Assembly: GCF_001462205.1 (NCBI RefSeq)
Contig: NZ_LKIR01000119.1
Coordinates: 1 to 52,288, forward strand
Length of the DNA: 52,288 bases
Direction: 5' to 3'
From: Haloparvum sedimenti
GTDB taxonomy: Archaea > Halobacteriota > Halobacteria > Halobacteriales > Haloferacaceae
Shown: in pieces, positions 49,510-52,288 of the stretch
Numbering within the stretch: the first letter of the stretch is position 1
Layout: the number at the start of each line of letters is the position of its first letter
Program-made: the position numbers and the translations under genes
The notes under the pieces: generated by a model
Told to the model about the DNA's origin: nothing
Seen by the model: only the letters and a program-made list of their open reading frames with translations
The model's database searches: none

Positions 49510-50898
49510 CTACCGCCGGTAGGCACCCGTCGCGCTAGCCGCACCGAGCCGCCGCTCTACGGGCTCCAGTTCCTCGTCCGGAAGCGGGAGGTGGCCGTGC
49601 CGCAGCGTTCCGGCGATTCGCGTTTCCGCGTCCGCGACGTCGAGTCGGAGCGTCGGCGCGAGCGTGCCGCCGAACCGGCGGAGCTGTTCCTCTTCCGGGA
49701 GGTGGGCGACCCCGTCGAGGTTCTCGCCGGCGTAGTCGTAGTAGTTGAAGAAGCTGACCGCGAGCAGTTCGTCCGCGTGCGGGTAGACCACCCACGAGTA
49801 GGCCTGGAACGGCGCGTTCGCGGGGTTGGTGGCGACGAGCCCGTGGCCGTTCAGCGGCTCGTAGTCGCCGCCGAGCGAGTCGGCGACGAAACCGTAGAGG
49901 GCGTCGTACCCCTCCAGCCCGGGGGCGAACGTGTGGAGGTGACTGGAGACGAACAGGTAGTACCGACCGTCGCGGACGACCACGTGGGGGCGTTCCAGTT
50001 CCTGATTCACACAGACGGCCTCGAGAAGCGGCGGCCGGAGCTCCCAGTCCATCGGGTCGCCGGTCGGGGAGTGGGCGACGCCCACGCTGCCGTTGAACTC
50101 CTGCTGAACGGGGTCCCCGCCACAGGCGTCCGACCCCTCCGGAACCGGCGTGTTCGCCTCGAACAGCAGGTACGTCTCGCCGGTCGCGGGGTCCTCGAAG
50201 AACCACGGGTCGCGGAAGGTGTAGGTCATCCCGCGCGACTGGTCCTCGCGCTCGTAGTGGTCGCCGTCCGGCTCCAGCAGGACCTCGTGGTCCCACGGGC
50301 CGGTTATCTCGACGCCGTCGTCGGTCGCCGCGATGGAACCCCCTGAGGCGCCCGCGATACGCTGCTCGTAGCTCAACTCGTCGCTCCCCCGGCGGCCGGC
50401 CGCGGTGTAGTAGCAGTAGAGTTCGTCCGCCTCGGCGTCGTACATCGCGGAGCCGGCCCACTGACGGGAGCCGTAGGGGACGGCGGTGGACGCGCCTTCG
50501 TCGTCGACGCTCTCGGGGCGCTGCGGGTCGTTCGGCTCCGAATCGTCCGGCTCCCCGAACACCGGCCCGCCGTGGGTCCAGTGTTCGCCATCCGCGGCGT
50601 AGAAGTAGTGGTGGCGCGCCACGTCGTGCCGCTTGCCCGGGAGCAGGTCGTCCGGCGTCGTGAGCGCGATCAGGACGCGGTAGCCGCCGACCTCCGCGAG
50701 GCTCCCGTCGCGGGCGCGGAGCGGCCACGTGTCCCAGACGTGGAGGCCGTCGAAGGTGTCGTGCTCGGGCGGGTAGATGACCGGCGCGACCGCGTCGGGG
50801 TCCCGCTCCAGCCCCGCCGCCTGCTCGCGCGTCCACGCGGGCGTCTCCTCGGTCTCGCGTCGAGGAACGTCCTCCTCGCGTCGAGGGGTGTGATCCAT
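49510..50898 (-). CDS. GH68 family fructosyltransferase (levansucrase/inulosucrase type)
   Basis: A 462-residue five-bladed beta-propeller enzyme of glycoside hydrolase family 68, which makes fructans from sucrose or hydrolyses it. Nucleophile Asp56 sits in HVWDTWPL, the stabiliser Asp230 in FRDPWFFED and the acid/base Glu302 in QELERPHV. RQWAGSAMY replaces the usual EWSGS. No signal peptide is visible: the chain starts MDHTPRREED. So export would need another route, or the enzyme may act inside. The start at 50898 follows GTTTTTCG, a likely promoter (minus strand, 50918-50927). It lies between two decayed repeat copies and next to tRNA-Ser, which hints at gain by transfer. Confidence 0.88.
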   Translation of the reverse strand: MDHTPRREEDVPRRETEETPAWTREQAAGLERDPDAVAPVIYPPEHDTFDGLHVWDTWPLRARDGSLAEVGGYRVLIALTTPDDLLPGKRHDVARHHYFYAADGEHWTHGGPVFGEPDDSEPNDPQRPESVDDEGASTAVPYGSRQWAGSAMYDAEADELYCYYTAAGRRGSDELSYEQRIAGASGGSIAATDDGVEITGPWDHEVLLEPDGDHYEREDQSRGMTYTFRDPWFFEDPATGETYLLFEANTPVPEGSDACGGDPVQQEFNGSVGVAHSPTGDPMDWELRPPLLEAVCVNQELERPHVVVRDGRYYLFVSSHLHTFAPGLEGYDALYGFVADSLGGDYEPLNGHGLVATNPANAPFQAYSWVVYPHADELLAVSFFNYYDYAGENLDGVAHLPEEEQLRRFGGTLAPTLRLDVADAETRIAGTLRHGHLPLPDEELEPVERRLGAASATGAYRR

Positions 50899-51327
50899 AC
50901 GCACGTCTGCGAGGGTCGTGCGAAAAACTCTTTCTTCATGTACTCGGTCGGTAGTTAACGATCTCCGCCGGATCGGATCCACCGACATCGTCGCAGCCTC
51001 TGCTCGGAGTAAGCCACACGTATCTCGAGGGATCGGCCCAGCGGCAGCGGCTGTCGATTCAGTCAGTGGCCGCGACGGTGCGGTGCTGTCGGCGCGCGCG
51101 AGCAACGCGCGCGAGGGAGATCGCGGGACGGTGCGCGGTTGCGGTGCGGTTGCGGGGCGGATGGGACTTCCTGGATGGCGCTGTCCAGCACAGCAGGATC
51201 TGCGACAGAAACTGGAACAACGTCGTCGGGAGAGCCGGGTGGGCGTTCGAACCGGATGCGCGTTCACGATCCGACCGTTCCAGTCACCGCTCCTCCTGTA
51301 ATCCCCGAGAACGCCCGTGGAGCGCTG
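50899..51327. other. Intergenic stretch with decayed repeat copy E
   Basis: The GH68 promoter (GTTTTTCG on the minus strand) lies at about 50918-50927. Then about 130 bp show nothing that I can support. Copy E follows at about 51055-51215, then about 110 bp up to the 3' end of the flippase-like gene. Open frames through this region are side effects of the base composition. Confidence 0.5.
51055..51215 (+). repeat. Decayed copy E of the repeat family (internal deletion)
   Basis: CGATTCAG, then GGTGCGGTGCTGTCGGCGCG match the left part of element A. A stem CGCGCGC-gagcaac-GCGCGCG (51093-51113) replaces the first stem. The tail module GGGACTTCCTGGATGGCGCT-GTCC-ACAGCAGGATCTGCGACAG is also present. 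The second and third stems are deleted. It is in the orientation of A, C and D. Confidence 0.65.
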
Positions 51328-52288
51328 TCAGTCCCGGAGCGTCAGCATCGAGGCGTAGCCGACGAGCAGGCCGGGCCAGTAGGTCGTGAGCCGGAAGAGG
51401 ACCGCGGCGGTCAGCGCGACAGACAGGTCGACCGAGTAGAAGACGGTCACCAGCCCGGAGAAGGCGGCCTCGTAGGTGCCGGAGCCGCCGGGCGTCGGCG
51501 AGACGGTCGCGACGACCGAGAGGTTCACGATGAAGTACAGCGGGACGAACGCCGGCTCCAGCCCCAGCGAGAGGAGGACGAAGTACAGCGAGACGATCTG
51601 TGCGAGGATCGCGAGGTGCGAGCCGAGCGCGGTCGTCACGAGGAAGCGGCGGTCGCTGCCCGCCTCCTGGAACGACGACTCGATGTTGCGGACGCGCTCC
51701 CGGATCGACTCGAAGAACCCCTCCCCGCGGTCGACCCGGCGCTCGACCGCGTCGACGACGCGGACCACTGCACCCGACAGCGTCGCGTCGTCCGACCACA
51801 GGAGGTACGCCACGAGCGAGGCCGCGAGCAGCAACACCATCGCGGCCGCCCCCACGTCCGCGAGGAAGCCGGTCAGCGCGCCGCGGAGCGCGAGGTAGAC
51901 GACGCCCCCGAGCGTGAACGTGAAGAAGGGGACCGCGTTGATCAGGTCCGCGGAGACGACGCACGCGAGGCTGCGCTCGTAGTCGGTGCCGGTGTTGTCC
52001 GAGACGATGTACGCCATCACCGGCTCCCCGCCGAACTGCCCGAGCGGCGTGATGGAGTTCAGGAAGTGGCCCGTCATGAACATCCGGAGGGTGCGGGAGA
52101 CGGTCGTCTCCATCCCCATCTGCCCGAAGAAGCGGTGCCAGACCCACGCCCACACCAGAAGCGAGGAGAAGCCGACGAGGAGCGCGACCGCGAAGAAGCG
52201 CGGGTCGGCCGCCCGGATCGACTCGATGAACCGGTCGAGGTCCGCCAGGTAGATCAGGGCCGCGAAGAGGACGCCGGCGACGACGAAC
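51328..52288 (-). CDS. Flippase-like (UPF0104/LPG-synthase TM) membrane protein, N-terminus cut
   Basis: The C-terminal 319 residues of an integral membrane protein of the lysylphosphatidylglycerol-synthase TM/UPF0104 family; the frame remains open to the window end, so the start is outside. About eight hydrophobic segments are seen. Family features are the HFLNSITPLGQFGGEPVMAY loop and TPTPGGSGTYEA-like SPTPGGSGTYEAAFSGL near the C-terminus. The reading frame continues through hydrophobic sequence (AGVLFAALIYLAD) beyond an internal GTG at 52155, which is therefore not the start. Related proteins are linked to membrane-lipid or glycan-lipid handling. No gene next to it tells the substrate. 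Confidence 0.85.
   Translation of the reverse strand, partial: FVVAGVLFAALIYLADLDRFIESIRAADPRFFAVALLVGFSSLLVWAWVWHRFFGQMGMETTVSRTLRMFMTGHFLNSITPLGQFGGEPVMAYIVSDNTGTDYERSLACVVSADLINAVPFFTFTLGGVVYLALRGALTGFLADVGAAAMVLLLAASLVAYLLWSDDATLSGAVVRVVDAVERRVDRGEGFFESIRERVRNIESSFQEAGSDRRFLVTTALGSHLAILAQIVSLYFVLLSLGLEPAFVPLYFIVNLSVVATVSPTPGGSGTYEAAFSGLVTVFYSVDLSVALTAAVLFRLTTYWPGLLVGYASMLTLRD

Noticed and set aside
52153-52155. GTG at 52155 as the start of the flippase-like protein
   Set aside because: The frame stays open and hydrophobic to the window end, and a family helix lies upstream, so this is an internal valine.

Overview
The window looks like chromosome from a haloarchaeon (class Halobacteria). 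Base composition is very GC-rich. Proteins are strongly acidic. TATA boxes commonly lie 25-30 bp upstream of starts with little or no leader. The gene content is archaeal: aIF5B/IF-2, S19e, L7Ae, S28e, L24e, TmcA, Nob1, CofD, geranylgeranyl reductase, halocyanin, and several haloarchaea-only DUF families. A Halorubrum-like organism is plausible, but the sequence alone does not fix the genus. No prophage, plasmid backbone, CRISPR array, restriction system or intact transposase was seen.

Layout. 1-5.5 kb (minus strand): a Tat/lipobox peptide-binding protein cut by the window edge, a GTPBP1-like GTPase, a J-domain membrane protein, DUF5809 and DUF5810 proteins, Nob1 and a PRC-barrel protein, divergent from infB (5.7-7.5 kb). 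7.7-13.3 kb: rps19e, thiL, repeat element A, then a tight cofD / DUS-like / CitG-like / DUF447 run joined by three GTGA stop-start overlaps. 13.4-20.4 kb: DUF456 protein, tmcA, UPF0179, MscS-like protein, polytopic membrane protein, DUF2342-type metalloprotease and a Cys-rich small protein. 20.5-28.8 kb: M42 peptidase, glycosyltransferase 2, purF, halocyanin, geranylgeranyl reductase, NSS transporter and sod. 28.9-35.3 kb: element B, an APC permease with two Usp domains, a lone Usp, deoC, a small unknown protein and a second NSS transporter. 35.6-40.5 kb: sufCBD, a ferritin-like protein, a DtxR-family regulator and tRNA-Gln. 40.5-45 kb: acyl-CoA ligase, a MoaE fusion, DUF7123-like protein and an M50 protease. 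45-49.3 kb: element C, the rpl7ae-rps28e-rpl24e-ndk operon, a 5'-nucleotidase-like enzyme, Usp and tRNA-Ser. 49.3-52.3 kb: a GH68 fructosyltransferase between two decayed repeat copies, then a flippase-like membrane protein cut by the window end.

The most unusual signal is a family of about 0.5-kb non-coding elements: three full copies (A 9242-9792, B 28901-29451, C 45008-45518) and two decayed ones (about 49371-49490 and 51055-51215). Full copies end in an inverted repeat with core CGATACTGAGT. They share three stems, two of which show compensatory base changes, and the apical loop of one stem differs greatly between copies. All three sit just past the 3' end of a plus-strand gene. They look like structured non-autonomous mobile elements, possibly RNA-forming. 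Other points of interest are the cofD cluster, a palindrome upstream of suf with a metal regulator downstream in the same run, and small leader ORFs whose stops overlap the starts of downstream genes.
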